NCBI GenBank assembly: GCA_030247885.1
Contig: JAPDRO010000018.1
Coordinates: forward strand, 558,001-622,000
Source: Taxawa tesnikishii (nom. ined.)
Taxonomy: Eukaryota > Ascomycota > Dothideomycetes > Dothideales
Direction of reading: 5' to 3'
Length of the DNA stretch: 64,000 nt
In this document: positions 35,900 to 47,804 of the stretch, in pieces
Layout of the letters: every line of letters starts with the position of its first letter
How positions within the stretch are numbered: position 1 is the stretch's first letter
Notes under the pieces: model-generated
Told to the model about the DNA's origin: nothing
Databases searched by the model: none
The model's input: only the letters and a program-made list of their open reading frames with translations
Program-made: the position numbers and the translations under genes

Positions 35900-38800
35900 C
35901 TACAGATAGGACACATCCTTCTCCCAAGGCCTCTCGTGCGCCCGATCCCATCCATCATCGCTGTCCTCCTCCCAAGTACTTTGCATGCCCACACGCTGTA
36001 TGGGAGCGGCCTTGATGGACCTGGGAGATTTCGTTCCCCTAGAAGACCCGAGATCGTGTTCAAGGACGTCGGCAATGTCGTTTGCAAACGTCTCCAACAG
36101 CGGGTTGTCGGCCAGGTAACTGTGACCATCCTGCTTATCGGAGAGGGATTGGAACGCATTGCTGAGGACCTATTGTTCATGTCAGCCATCCGTACCGGAG
36201 ATGACAAACAACTTGGAGAAGACTCACCCTGTCCAAGGCTTTCCTAAACTCCAGCAACAGCTTCGCAGTCCTCGCCCTGTTCTGCGCCTTTACGAAAAAC
36301 GGCAGCCATTCATCGATTTCCAGCCTTCCGGTGGCCGTCAAACTCAATCTGCCACCAAACAAGCTTGCTATAAGCGGACTGACCATCGTGCTATCCCTGA
36401 AAAATAGCGAATTGCCGTCTACACTCCTCGCTAGCGTGCTGAATGTAAACAGTGTCCCGTAAGGGAATTGCTCCTCCGAATCCTTTCCCTTCCTTCTTGG
36501 CACTGCGTTAACGGACGACGGATGCATCAGTACGTTCGTCTCGCCCGCAGTACGGAACGTCACACCCGTTGAGCTCTGCTTGACGGCTAGATTGGGGTGA
36601 TGACCAGCCAGCAGGAGCGCCTTGATGAGCGCGGTGTTGTGGCTGTTAGAGTTCAACTCCGCGCCACCGTATCCAATACCGCTACTATGGAAGTCGCGAC
36701 GCACACGTGGTATGAGTCCTGCCTCCGCGAGCACTTCTTCAATCTGTTGGCAGCTCTGGTCGATATTGCGGAAGGCATTGAAATGTAGGAACTTCTCGCG
36801 CGCATGCTGATAAGCCACGGTTTGACCTTCTCCAACGCGTAACGAGCGCAGTTCACGGAATGCGTTTACGAAGGCTAGGTGATCGCTGTGAGACTCGCCG
36901 TATGAGCGCTTGGATTGTTTGGCCTCCTGTCTCGCTTCAAGGGGGACGTGAAGAGGTCACGCTCTTCAGACGCCGCGCCGAGTAACAGCAGGGGATCCAG
37001 ACAGCGGAAGATGACGCCTAGTACAATCATTTTGCCAAGCGCCGGGAGGATGGGCAGTTTAGACAGCAAGCGCCCGAGGGGTGTGAGCTCTTCCTCAAGG
37101 GTAAGTGCTTCGAGTGCCTTCAAACTCTGAAGAGCAGATTGCACGGCGACGTTGGGAGGTGGCTCAATAGCCTGTGCCAGGAAATCCTGGACGGGCTCGT
37201 TGAAGCTTTGAGCCTTGATCGCCAGACAGGTCTCTTGCAAATCGGAGCGGAGAAGTTCAGGTAGTCCAATGACACGTAGTGAGTCGAAACGTGCCCTCGA
37301 GAACAGTGCATAGTAGTTGCCGTTCTGCACGCGGCCAGCCCGTCCGGCACGTTGCTTCGAGTTCGACTTGCTGACCCAAGTGGTCTGCAGCTTGGTGATG
37401 CGCCGCACTTGATCGTACCTGAGTTCTCTCTGCTTGCCGCAATCGACGACGTACTGCACATCTGGGATGGTCACAGATGTCTCTGCGATGTTTGTCGAGA
37501 GGATGATCTTCCTCACGCCTTCCGGGACAGCTTCGAAGACCTCCGACTGTGCTTCTTTGGGAACACTGGAGTGCAAAGGGAAGACTTTCACCTTTGACCC
37601 AAGCTCAGTTGATCCGGGAAGTCGGCCGTCGAGCAACTCGCTGACCTTTACTATCTCGTCGAGACCTGGCAGGAAGGCCAAGATTGCGCCCTGCTGAGTA
37701 GTATTACAGATATGTCCGATCGTGGCTGCCATGAGCTCAACAGGCACTAAACCTTCTTCGCGTTCTTGCTGGACTGTGAAACCTTGTTCTGAGGTGAAGC
37801 TCCGATCACGCTTCCAGTGGATAGCAGAATCAGTGACGGAAACGGAACCGTGATCGCTGTGGTCTCTCTGGATCAAGGCTCGTTCGGCGGAAACAAAATC
37901 AGCAGAAGCAGCACGACGGCCGTTGATAAAGGCGGTCAGGTCGTTGGGGTAGCTCTTCTCCAGCTCTTGCATAATATCCTCGAAGTACCGTTCTTTGACA
38001 GGAAATGTCCGACCGGGGACGCTAATGGATGGACACGGCTTGGACGAGCCGTCGGCGTTCTGTTGACTAAAGTATCCAGCAAACAGTTCAGTGTCGAGTG
38101 TCGCACTCATCAACACGACCTTTGGTACAGACTTGCCAGCTTGCTGGCGTTGTTTGATAGCTTTCTTAAGTACGATCATGAGAAAATCGATGTTCATGTC
38201 TCGCTCATGCACCTCATCAATAACTAGATGGCTGATATTGTCCAGGACCTCGTCTGCGGAACGTTTCAGCTGCTCCAAGACTATTCCCGTGGTGCAATAC
38301 AGCACACTGCCACCCGTCTTGGGATGCTTTACGTCGAAGCGCACATGATATCCCACAGTATCCCGCAATGGTTCGTTGCGTTCGACGGCAACGCGCTGAG
38401 CGACAGAAGTCGCGGCGATTCTACGCGGCTGAGTGCATACAATGTTGCAAAACGCTCCTTCGCCACGTGCAATGGCATCTTCGAGTAAGATCTGAGGCAC
38501 TTGTGTAGTCTTCCCACTTCCAGTTGCGCCAACGACGATGCTGTACAGGTTACCTGAGATGAGGTCGAGTACAGGTTTCCGATAATGGTTCATAGGTAAG
38601 GATGCTTTCTTCTCGCGGAGCTCCGCCAGCTTGTCGTCCTCTTCAAACACCTTCATCCTGTTGAGCAGTTCCTCGCTGCGCTGACGGGCACGGTCGGCAG
38701 ACATCTTTCCCTTGGAACGAAAATATCTGCCCTCATCGCGATCTTCTGGCTTAACTGGCTCCTTAACGTCAGACAACCCTGCCCGTCTCACATCGATGAG

Positions 38801-40422
38801 CGCGTCTCGCATGATGAGTGCAGCATCAGGATCGATAGCCATATCGATAGCCGCGATTGGTCGCAAGATTTTGCCCTGGCCTTTGCGCATTTCATCCAGG
38901 AAAGTCTCCAGTAGTTCTGGTTGCTGTTTCACCAGCTCGACAGCAGCCACCAGGTAGACAACGGCTTCAGCGTCCTTCTTGTTACCCATTGTAATGGATG
39001 GGCTGATGCCAAAGTCTTGTAGCGACAGACGAGCGGTGATCTGATCGCCAATGACTTTTTCGTTTGTCTTTTCAGTTTCCACTTCTAGCGTCGTCGTCGG
39101 ATTCAACATTTTGTAGAGATCGAAAAACTGCTTTGCGGTGTCTGTTGTCAGTGGACAGTTTTTTGCGCTCTCACGGATTTCATCCGCATTTTCGCGATGA
39201 AACGCTTCAGCCTGCTTTTTAAATTTCAATGCGGCAGCTATCTCGGCGACCTTGAATGACGTCGCAGCGGCAGTAACTTCAATGTTCTGTTCAGGAAGTG
39301 ATATAGAAACCTTGGCGAGTCGACGGGCCCCCAGGCGCTTCTGCACGCTCTTCCGGGGCTCCTGAAGGCTAACCTGGAACTTCGGCACAAGACCGAAACC
39401 TGCAGCGTAGTTGTAGATGTCAATCTTGGCGTCAGCCTCGTCGTTCATGACACCTTTTTCAAGTTTGACCGGGACATCGGCATCGATACCCGAGACGGAG
39501 TCGATCTCTGAGGCTACCCTAAAAGGGGGATCAACTCTCCACTGACATGTAATTTGGAGCAGAGCTCAACCCAGGCGGCGCGCTTTGCTAGTTTCTGGTC
39601 GACCCCGTCACCAACAGCGGTATAGGATTCACCAGAGGGAAGCTTGAGGGTTAGAGAACAGTGAGTGATCTTAATGTCGCGTGACTTCCGGCTTTGCACT
39701 CTAGGCACGCGGGGCATCAGCGTTTTCCAATCCCCCGATCGCAACTCTTTGGCGCTGTAATTGCTAAATTGTGCGTCTAGCTGGCATGAGATGCCATTCA
39801 CTGCATAAGCCTGCATTATAACTTCTGGTGCCCATGCAGCGACAAAGAGATCCTTGCTGACACGAGGATATGTCTCAGGAGTTGGGAGTGGTAGTCTCTG
39901 CTTGTAGTACTCTTCTCCGAGGAAGGTTCGGTCACCCCCTTCTGACCCTTGCTCTGCTGTCTGCCGATCTCGCGGTTTCCACGCCTGTGCGACCTCTGTT
40001 GTAGGTGTAGACGTTCCGCCCTCTTTACGAGCTCGTGATCTGAGCGTCTTCAGTAACTCTAAGACCCTCCTTCTTCTCCGGGCATCCAGCATTGTACCCT
40101 TCTTCTTTCTATCCCAGTATGTTTGAAGTTCCGACAGAGACATGTCCACGAAGGGTTTCCCATCTTCGTTAGCTGACACAGGAGCAGGTAATGTAGGCTG
40201 CAATGGCGTCGAGGTCGAAGGCTCGCAACTGTTCGGGAGCCCGTTGCTGTCTTCATTTTGGATGGTCGCGTATGTCCTGCCAGGGCGTAAGAACTGATTC
40301 TGGGTGTACATCAACCCTGCACCAAACGGCGATGCGGTCCTCCGGGAGACAGCACTTGGGAGACAGCAGCGCGATATCGAGCTCGGGCGTAGCGCCGGAG
40401 ACAGTCTGGTGATTGCAGACAT
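35900..40422 (-). CDS. large DEAH-type (DEVH) RNA helicase with dsRBD-like N-terminal regions
   Basis: SF2 RNA helicase of the DHX29/DHX30/DHX36-like class. Exons: 40422-36228 and 36169-35900; 1488 aa after counting two lost bases. The first ~50 residues (MSAITRLSPALRPSSISR...) look like a mitochondrial presequence. Two dsRBD-like segments follow: one ends DQKLAKRAAWVELCSKL (~270-300), the other is IYNYAAGFGLVPKF ... TSFKVAEIAAALKFKKQAE (~335-405). The motor has Walker A GATGSGKTTQ (~632), the DEVH box IDEVHERD (~735), MSATLD, STNIAETSVTIP and QRAGRAGR (~1025). HA2 and OB-fold regions come after it (SPL, then ARQEAKQSKRSYGESHSDHL). The lost bases are in a C run (39525-39529), which splits the dsRBD part from the motor, and near 36936-36940. 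Without these corrections it would be miscalled as two or three genes. Role inferred: mitochondrial or cytosolic RNA remodelling. Confidence 0.88.
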
Positions 40423-41435
40423 GTCTGAGACACGGTCAGTTTATCCGCTAGGTTCGCGCTCGATCGCGCTCTACGAGGGCCGTAAGAGGCAGGTGCCTAC
40501 GACGTTCTCATCGCCTTGAGAGAGTGCCCTTCGGGTCCAGTCAAGGCGCAAGATAATGCCGCGCGCAGATCTTGCGCAACAAAGCAGACCTTCCCGGCAC
40601 CTAGGAGTGCGAATAGGCCGCAAGAGAGGAGGCGTAGACGCGATGGTTGTTTTGTAAAGAAGTTTATCCATCTCCATCCTCCCCTCGTTCAGGAACTGTC
40701 GCGTCAATCCCAATGAGGCAGGACAAAGCGCAACGCGCGAGTCAGCCTAGAGCGCGGCTCGGACCGCTGTGCATGCATGAATCGAGCGTCGGTTACAGAA
40801 ATCCAAGACCCGCTTCCAATGCTTCATCGTCCCAAACAGAAACGCCACGTTGGGTTTCTTGCGTGCTCTCAAACACCGAGTCAGCCCAGCCGAGCCCATC
40901 AGAAGTTCGACAGGATGGAAGATGCCCACGCAGGGTATGTGCGTGACCTTGCAGGTGCACCAGAAACCGCGATCATCTTGGCATCTGGGACGCCTCCGAG
41001 TCGATTGTCTCGACACGACGGTCCGGCTTACCCGCCAAGCTTGCAAATCTTTCACTCGTCGTGATCCAAAAGCAACCTCGTGTAAGTCACGCCCTACATA
41101 ATGCAATGTGCTAACCTGAACATGACTGGCGGCAAAACGAAGGGCTTCCTGCGGCTATCCGCCTTCGTTTCGTTTCTTCGTTTACCGTTGGGCGCCGGCA
41201 AACGCGTAAGGTCACCGTAAGCAGGCCGGGCCCGACCAGTTACTTCAAAAAAACTTTCTAGTGCTCCAACGCTGGGGGCAACGCTGGGGCGCGTAGTGCC
41301 GGCTATTACTCATACTTAATGTTACCCTGATCGCATTTCAGAGTCCGCATTTGCTCCTCGCAAGTAACCTCTCAATTTCTCTTTGTCCTTGTCTAGCAAA
41401 CGGGCTGGTGTTTTGGCCTCCGCATTCCTCGCATA
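40423..41435. other. divergent intergenic span, helicase / amino-acid permease
   Basis: 1.0 kb between divergent start codons. No gene recognised. The part near the permease has C/T-rich stretches typical of a promoter. Confidence 0.5.
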
Positions 41436-43141
41436 ATGCCGGAATCATACGAGCTGCGTGAACGCAAAGTGAGCTTGAGCATTGATGTTGCTCCACAACC
41501 CTCATCGAGCAAACCGACTTCGTTCGATGGCTCGCACGATGACGTCGAGAAGGGTGTTGGCACCACCACCGAGCTTAAGCGTAGGCTGAAGAGCAGGCAT
41601 CTGCAAATGATTGCTATTGGTATGCCTCAACGAGCCTTCGTAATTCCAAACATGTCTGACAGGGCATAGGTGGTACCATTGGTACTGGTCTGTTCATTGG
41701 AAGCGGTGGTGCTCTCGCAAAGGCTGGACCTGCAGGAGCTCTTATTGCATACGCCTTCGTTGGAACCATCGTCTACAGTGTTATGGCTTCTTTGGGAGAG
41801 ATGGCGACTTATGTTCCGGTCGCTGGTGCGTTCACCCAATATGCCAGTCGCTTCGTTGACCCCAGTTTGGGGTTTTCCATGGGTTGGATTTACTGGTTCT
41901 CCTGGGCAATCACTTATGCGCTTGAACTTACTGCCAGTGGTCTGATCATCCAATACTGGGCTCCGAACCTCAATATCGGTATCTTCATCGGCGTTTTCTG
42001 GGGTGTCATTACCGCTGTCAACTTCCTGCCCGTGTCGTTTTACGGCGAGATTGAGTTCTACTTCTCCCTCATCAAGGTCATCACGGTTCTTGGCTTCTTG
42101 ATCTTCGGGATCTGCATCGATGCTGGAGCTGGCCAGCACGGCTACCTCGGATTCCACACATGGAGCAACCCAGGTGCCTTTGCTCCGTACCTTTTGAACT
42201 CTACCGGTGGCCTGGCCAAGTTCGTTGGTTTCTGGGCCGTCCTGATTCAAGCCGGTTTCTCTTACCAGGGTACTGAACTCGTGGGTATTGCTGCAGGAGA
42301 GACCGACAACCCGAGGAAGAACGTTCCAGCTGCGATCAAGAAGACTTTCTACCGCATTATCTTCTTCTTCGTGCTGACAATCCTGTTCATTGGCCTTCTA
42401 GTGCCTTATGACAACGAGGATCTTCTGTCGAGTGCTTCAGACGCTACCGCTTCTCCTTTCGTCATTGCAGCCAAGCTCGCCGGCGTATCTGTGCTGCCTG
42501 GTCTTATCAACGCTGTCCTGCTCTGTGTCGTCCTAAGCGCCGCAAATTCCAACGTCTATTCTGGGTCGCGTATTCTGATGGGCCTTGCAGCCGAAAAGGC
42601 TGCACCACGCTGTTTCCTATGGACTAGTAAGGGTGGTGTACCTTACATCGCTGTCGCGACTACTGCTGTCTTCGGACTCCTTGGCTTCATCAACCTCAGC
42701 AGTACTGGTGGTACCGTCTTCAACTGGTTCCTCAACATCAGTGGTGTTGCTGGATTCATTTCGTGGGCTTCCATTAACGTCTGCCACATTGCCTTCATGC
42801 GCGCTCTCCGTGTCCGTGGCCAATCCCGTGACACCCTTCCGTACAAGGCTATGTGGCAGCCTTGGTTGTCCTGGTACGGTCTCTTTTTCAACGTTCTCAT
42901 CATTCTCACCCAAGGTTTCACCGCATTCATCCCTTGGGACACCACTAGCTTCTTCGTGGCCTACATCAGTCTTATCTTGTTCGTCGTCATGTACCTCGGA
43001 CACAAGATCGTCTTCCGCACAAGGTTCGTCAAGTCGAGCGAAGCGGATTTGGACACTGGCCGTAAGGAGGTGGACGCCATGGTCTTCGAGGACCACATAC
43101 CCACTACTTGGTACGGCAAGGTTTGGGCTTGGATCAACTAG
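41436..43141 (+). CDS. amino-acid permease, yeast AAT (YAT) family
   Basis: Plasma-membrane proton symporter for amino acids in the APC superfamily. Two exons (41436-41619 and 41670-43141; donor GTATGC, acceptor GGCATAG) encode 551 aa with an intact frame. A hydrophilic N-terminus of ~60 aa ends LKRRLKSRHLQMIAIG, directly followed by GGTIGTGLFIGSGGALAKAGP, the family TM1 signature. GEMATYVPVAGAF, GWIYWFSWAITYALELTA, FSYQGTELVGIAAGE and SAANSNVYSGSRILMGLA are further hallmarks; about 12 membrane helices can be followed. The end KVWAWIN with VDAMVFEDHIP is typical of broad-specificity or dicarboxylic permeases (Agp1/Dip5-like), but I cannot fix the substrate. Confidence 0.95.
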
Positions 43142-43525
43142 ATTTCTCGTTCTTCTACAAAGGAGCGAACGGTGCTGAAGGAGCAAGGCACCGGTTAAGA
43201 TTAGTATTGCTCTTACGTTAGAGTCTACACGTAATGACTGAATACCATGTATTATATAGTGTGCAAACACTGCTCTTTCGAAAGATTGTCCCGAAAAAGA
43301 GAAAGAAAAGAGAAAGAAAAGAAACGGTCCATGCCTACAAGTGAGGTTCTTGGTTTCGTACTAGGTCTTGTGTACGGACAAGATAGATTCGTCTTTCACA
43401 TGAAAATCGCTTACCTAAGCCTCTACAATATTCTTCAAGTCCGACTTTCCACATCTTTCAACCACACACACATACGCTTGGGAAATGTCTCTGCCCAGTA
43501 ACTGAACCGCAGCACCTGAAGTACC
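43142..43525. other. short intergenic span
   Basis: 384 bases between two plus-strand genes; permease 3' UTR and the promoter of the next gene. A GAAAGAAAAGAGAAAG purine-rich patch lies near 43302-43325. No gene seen. Confidence 0.5.
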
Positions 43526-44568
43526 ATGGCTCGCACTGTCGCGCCCATCAAGAGGGACAAAAAGGCACCGTCAACCGCAAAATCCAACCCGCCAGCACCC
43601 TTCACCTCCGCCCCTCACTCCCTCACGTCCTTCCTCGAGACCCTCGATCGCAGCCATGTCTATATCACACATATCGACCGCTTCCCCGCAGACTTCAAAA
43701 GCGCATTTTCACCGTCCCCGTCATCCTGAATCTGTCCATCGCCCTGCTCATCCTCTGGCGGCTCTACTCCATCGGTCCGACCTACCTAGCCATCATAGCT
43801 TCGATGTTAGGCCACGAGTCGCCGGCTACGGTTGACAAGGCGGCATTCACCACAAAGCAACTGGTTTGGATTGTGCTGAAGCGGACGGCCATGTTCGCAT
43901 TCGACTTCGTGCTGCTGCGCTTCATCGGGCCTTGGCCTGTCACGTTCTTCCTCGAGAAGCCCGGGAATCCGATACTATGGCGGTGGAAGGTCGGATTCCG
44001 CGACTTGGAGATCGTGGTGCGGACGAGTCGCAGCTGGGGCACGGAGGACTTGATGCAGGGCGTCAAGACTGGGGGCGAGAGTGCGTTTTTCAAGGTTAGG
44101 ATATTGCCGGCCGTGGATAGGGGATTTGTTAGGAGCAAGACGGGGTATTTGATGATGGACAAGGATTGGGATCTGGATTTTGCGGCGATGGTCAAGGCGC
44201 ATCAGTTGGCGGATGAGGGAAAGGTGGGTCTGAAGGAGATGGAGAAAAGCGTGTTGGCGTGGAGTGAGAAGGACGGGGAGTGGTTGATTTGGCAGCTGTG
44301 GAAGATGGATGAGGGAGAGGGTGAGGAGGAGGCTAGGAAGAAAATCGTCGCGCTCAAGGATCGGTTAACGGTGATGGGGAAGGAAAGTCTGTTCTTCAGG
44401 TGGATTGAGATTGTGCAGTATGAAAGCAGCCAAGGCGAGTTCACGCCCGAGAGGCAGAAGAAGACGCTCGAGGAGGTGCAGAAAGCCTTCAGAGAACAGG
44501 GTGTCGAGTTCGAGGACGTGATAGAGAGCGTTGGCGGGCTAGAAGGCATGCCAGGTTTCAAGGATTAG
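43526..44568 (+). CDS. conserved fungal membrane protein, unknown function
   Basis: Single exon, 347 aa after counting one lost T in the run at 43706-43709. Before it the frame reads MARTVAPIKRDKKAPST ... LDRSHVYITHIDRFPADFK. After it FTVPVILNLSIALLILWRL forms one membrane helix (~70-90) followed by YSIGPTYLAIIASMLG. A second hydrophobic stretch is MFAFDFVLLRFIGPWPVTFFL (~125-145). The remaining ~200 residues are soluble, charged and end in a Glu-rich helix-forming region (RQKKTLEEVQKAFREQ). It has the look of a broadly conserved ascomycete family with two membrane segments, perhaps ER or mitochondrial, but I cannot name it. Gene order: directly after the permease, same strand. Confidence 0.75.
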
Positions 44569-45962
44569 GATCCCGAATCAGATCATTCGCGCCTCATGGG
44601 CAGTGTTTCCGGTGGTTTAGGTCAAGGAGGGTCTCTAATCTTACATGCACCACTGGCTTCTACGGGAACACTGTCCTTACACGGCACAGGTGCGCGTTGC
44701 GGTACACACTCATGGAACACACTTTGCAGACAATTGAAAGACGACATGGCCAAAGCAAGAGACTGACTACTAATGGGCGCGGCCAGTAAGGTTCGAATCT
44801 TCTAAAGCTGGTTCGGAGCATTCGGACAGCTAACGCCAGCCCATCTTCAACCTCGAATGGAAAGCCGGCTGAGGACACTGCTCCCCTCCCCTCTCAATCC
44901 GCAGGAAGGCCGCGGCGGCGACTTGCCCGCAACGCAATTCAGCCGTCGTCCTGTTTACAGTAATGCAATCACTCGAACGACCGCTGTAGTTTCGACAGTC
45001 TGTTGTACCTAAAGCCTCTAAAATTGGTTGTATATGAAGATACTAAGAAATCTTATCACCTGCGACAAAGGCATCTCGCAGAATCAGCACGGAGTGGTCT
45101 TTGATACGAGGGAGAAGAAAAGAACATCCCGCCGTCCGCGAGCCACCCTGGGTGCGGTAAAGTACACCTAGAAGCGGATTAGCACGACACAGAGAAATTC
45201 GAGGCGCGAGACGGGCCCACGTGTGGTCCGGGAAGCGTCAGCAGCGACGACGGGTCCAATGTAGCCGTGTCCGGCGAAAGAGTCATCGAGGAACGTGTTA
45301 ATAGTGGTGGTGCAGTTCTGGGCTACAGCAACGAGCGCCCAGATAATGAGGAAAGCGGTGCAGAACAGCATGTTGGACCGGCTGCGAGAGCGGGAATCTC
45401 TTCACAAAGCGTACTCCCGTCATTACTTCTCCATTGTTGCTCGCCGTGGATCTGTGTCACGCTCCAAGCTAGGGGCCACAGCGGGCCTTGCTACGCTGGC
45501 AAAGAAGGCATCTATGTAAAAAGTAGTGTCAGTAGAGAACTTACTGCCTCTGTTGAGCGCCGGAGGAGTCCGTACTGATGCTCGTAGTGCACGAATCCGA
45601 TCTTCCTGGGCTACCACGATGGTGTAGCTGTCAGCATGTGAGCTTACCGGAAGAACATAATTACTCGTGTCACTTTTCCTCTCTTTCACTGCTGTATGCT
45701 CTGCCATGTTCACGGCAGGCATGGGCAGAAGATGGATGGAGTTCTAGGTTGATAAATCACGGTCTTCGCATGGGCTGTCGCACCGACTCATGGACACATC
45801 CCACTCTCAGCCTTGTTCTATTCTTGGAACTCCAGCCTACCGCTTTCAACACCGCAGATCGCGATGTCTTACACGACACGATGAAACCTTCATCACCGGC
45901 TCGATATGGAAACTGCACTTCTGCAAGTGCAGAGCTTTGGTGGCTCATCAAAGCGTTCAGCC
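44569..45962. other. intergenic, only weak ORFs
   Basis: 1.4 kb before the HET gene. On the minus strand two frames (45423-45722 and 45168-45371) include a hydrophobic segment (MLFCTAFLIIWALVAVAQ), but I could not link them into a plausible protein. They may be decayed sequence. A GGTTCGAATC string near 44789 is not part of a tRNA fold. Confidence 0.45.
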
Positions 45963-47804
45963 ATGATCTACGCCCCTCTGCCATTGTTAAATGACGGGAA
46001 CTCCATCCGCCTTCTGACGATTCAGCCGTCTGACCAGCGGGATAATACCGTAATGTGCGATCTCCAGCGGACACAAATCGACGGGCATATCGAGTATGAA
46101 GCTCTTTCGTACTGCTGGGGAAATCCTAGTGTGACAGTAAGTGTCCTAGTCAACGGGGTTTCCCTACAAGTAACGAAGAACCTCGCGGCGGCCTTACGCG
46201 CCCTCCGCTCAAACAGTGAGGCCCGGATCCTGTGGATAGACGCGATCTGCATCAACCAAGACGACCTGGCAGAAAAGAACTCTCAAGTTCCTCTCATGGG
46301 AAAAATCTACACGAACAGCTCAAGAACGATCGTATGGCTCGGCGAGAGCGACACGGAGAGCCGACGTGCCTTCGATTTGATTCAGAAAGGGACGAGATAC
46401 TACTCAAAGTCTATTAATCCAGTGCTGCGCAATCCCTGGTTCAGGCGTATCTGGATTGTACAAGAAGTAGCACTGGCTCCGTCGGTAATCATCCAATGTG
46501 GGAGGCACATTGCCGAGTGGAACAAGCTTATCAAGGCAGCCTCAGTGCCTGGTAACGACATAGGGACAATGTTCAACCCTGCAGAGGCCGGTTCCAAGCA
46601 CCTGCATCCTTCCTTCTATCCAATGATTCTCGACAGTACGCGCAATAGAGTTAGAGAAAGACGTTGGTTCCCACTTCGCGAAGCTTTACGAGCCTTTCAG
46701 CCTTTTGATGCTACGAAGCCGGTTGACAAAATCTTTGGGATTATGGGTCTGATTGATGATCCTGATCTCATACGAGTGGATTACGACAGGACTGTGCAGC
46801 AGGTCTACCATGAAACAGCACTGCGTATCATAAATCAGTCACAGAGCCTGGAGCTCCTTCTGGACTGTCTCCAAACTACCACAAGACCCAACACACCGGG
46901 CCTGCCTTCGTGGGTTCCTGACTGGTCAGCTACTGACCAACCTTTGGATAAACCAATGCTAGCTGTGTTAGCAGAAGAGAGGTTTGCTGCGAGCCAAGCC
47001 ACAAGCACAGGCCAAGCAGTCGTGGAAGAGGACGGAAGCCTGAAGCTTTCTGGGCATGTCATCGGCCGGATCACCGAGCTTGGGCGTCACTTTCCAACTA
47101 TTTCCGACATGCGAGAAAGATACTGGCCTTTCGGTAAGCGCTTACCGAACAAAAGGTTCTACAATGTGATATTCGACCTCGTAGACATCTTCCTTGATTG
47201 GAAGGACGTTACCTGCCGGGTCAATCAGCAGCGCGTGTCTTTGGCCGACACATATCCGACCGGAGAGACGCTCCTTGAGGCTTTTTACCATACCGTCGGG
47301 ATGACTGGTGCGCCTTTTTCAGATATCGAAATTGCCCGTGACTTTGACAAATGGATCACATTAATGGAGCTTTGGCTGAGTGTTTCTGTATGGTACCGCA
47401 AGAACATCGCGAATCGGCTACCCTGGCTTTTTGTCTATGTTGTCCTAGGACCTTCTGCTGCAATTGGAACTTTTATTCTGTTGTTCAAGGTCTTCCGCGG
47501 ACAGATCATTCTCGATGCACCTGAGACAGCTCCTGACGCGAGCCGTCAGCACATGGTGCTCGGCAGAATCGATCGAGCTTTTGACAGTCTGATCGGACTT
47601 TTCCCTGCACCTGGTTTGACTGCCCCCAACGCAGTCGCATCATGCTCTGGAGATACGGTTGTGGTCTTCAAGGGCGGTGCAAGACCTTTCGTCCTGCGTC
47701 GCCATGAGGACAAGTGGCGACTGATTGGTGATTGTTACGTTCACGGGATCATGTACGGGGCTGCCTTTGAGGAGGACAAGTGTGTTGATATCCATCTTGT
47801 CTGA
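45963..47804 (+). CDS. HET-domain (heterokaryon incompatibility) protein
   Basis: Single exon, 613 aa, intact. The start at 45963 gives MIYAPLPLLNDGNSIRLL, matching the usual Y-x-PLP start of HET proteins, so I prefer it to the ATG 57 bases upstream. HET domain blocks: YEALSYCWGNP, VTKNLAAALRALR, ILWIDAICINQDDLAEKN, VPLMGKIYTNSSRTIVWLGE, and NPWFRRIWIVQEVALAP. The middle (LIDDPDLIRVDYDRTVQQVY, GLPSWVPDWSA) and the C-terminal VVFKGGARPFVLRRHEDKWRLIGDCYVHGI are the standard extension of this class. A hydrophobic segment (LFVYVVLGPSAAIGTFILLF, ~499-518) may be a membrane helix, which is unusual. HET domains are TIR-like and trigger regulated cell death after nonself recognition. No partner gene (NLR, STAND or similar) lies next to it here. 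Confidence 0.93.
   Translation: MIYAPLPLLNDGNSIRLLTIQPSDQRDNTVMCDLQRTQIDGHIEYEALSYCWGNPSVTVSVLVNGVSLQVTKNLAAALRALRSNSEARILWIDAICINQDDLAEKNSQVPLMGKIYTNSSRTIVWLGESDTESRRAFDLIQKGTRYYSKSINPVLRNPWFRRIWIVQEVALAPSVIIQCGRHIAEWNKLIKAASVPGNDIGTMFNPAEAGSKHLHPSFYPMILDSTRNRVRERRWFPLREALRAFQPFDATKPVDKIFGIMGLIDDPDLIRVDYDRTVQQVYHETALRIINQSQSLELLLDCLQTTTRPNTPGLPSWVPDWSATDQPLDKPMLAVLAEERFAASQATSTGQAVVEEDGSLKLSGHVIGRITELGRHFPTISDMRERYWPFGKRLPNKRFYNVIFDLVDIFLDWKDVTCRVNQQRVSLADTYPTGETLLEAFYHTVGMTGAPFSDIEIARDFDKWITLMELWLSVSVWYRKNIANRLPWLFVYVVLGPSAAIGTFILLFKVFRGQIILDAPETAPDASRQHMVLGRIDRAFDSLIGLFPAPGLTAPNAVASCSGDTVVVFKGGARPFVLRRHEDKWRLIGDCYVHGIMYGAAFEEDKCVDIHLV

Noticed and set aside
41240-41300. Short near-repeat (CAACGCTGGGG) upstream of the permease
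   Set aside because: Only two copies and too short to call an element or binding site.
44775-44815. Second GGTTCGAATC string, possible tRNA box B
   Set aside because: T-stem pairing fails at most positions, and no box A or acceptor stem at the right distance.
45168-45722. Possible small membrane protein gene on the minus strand
   Set aside because: One hydrophobic segment, but the two open frames cannot be joined by convincing splice sites or a single run error into a recognisable protein.
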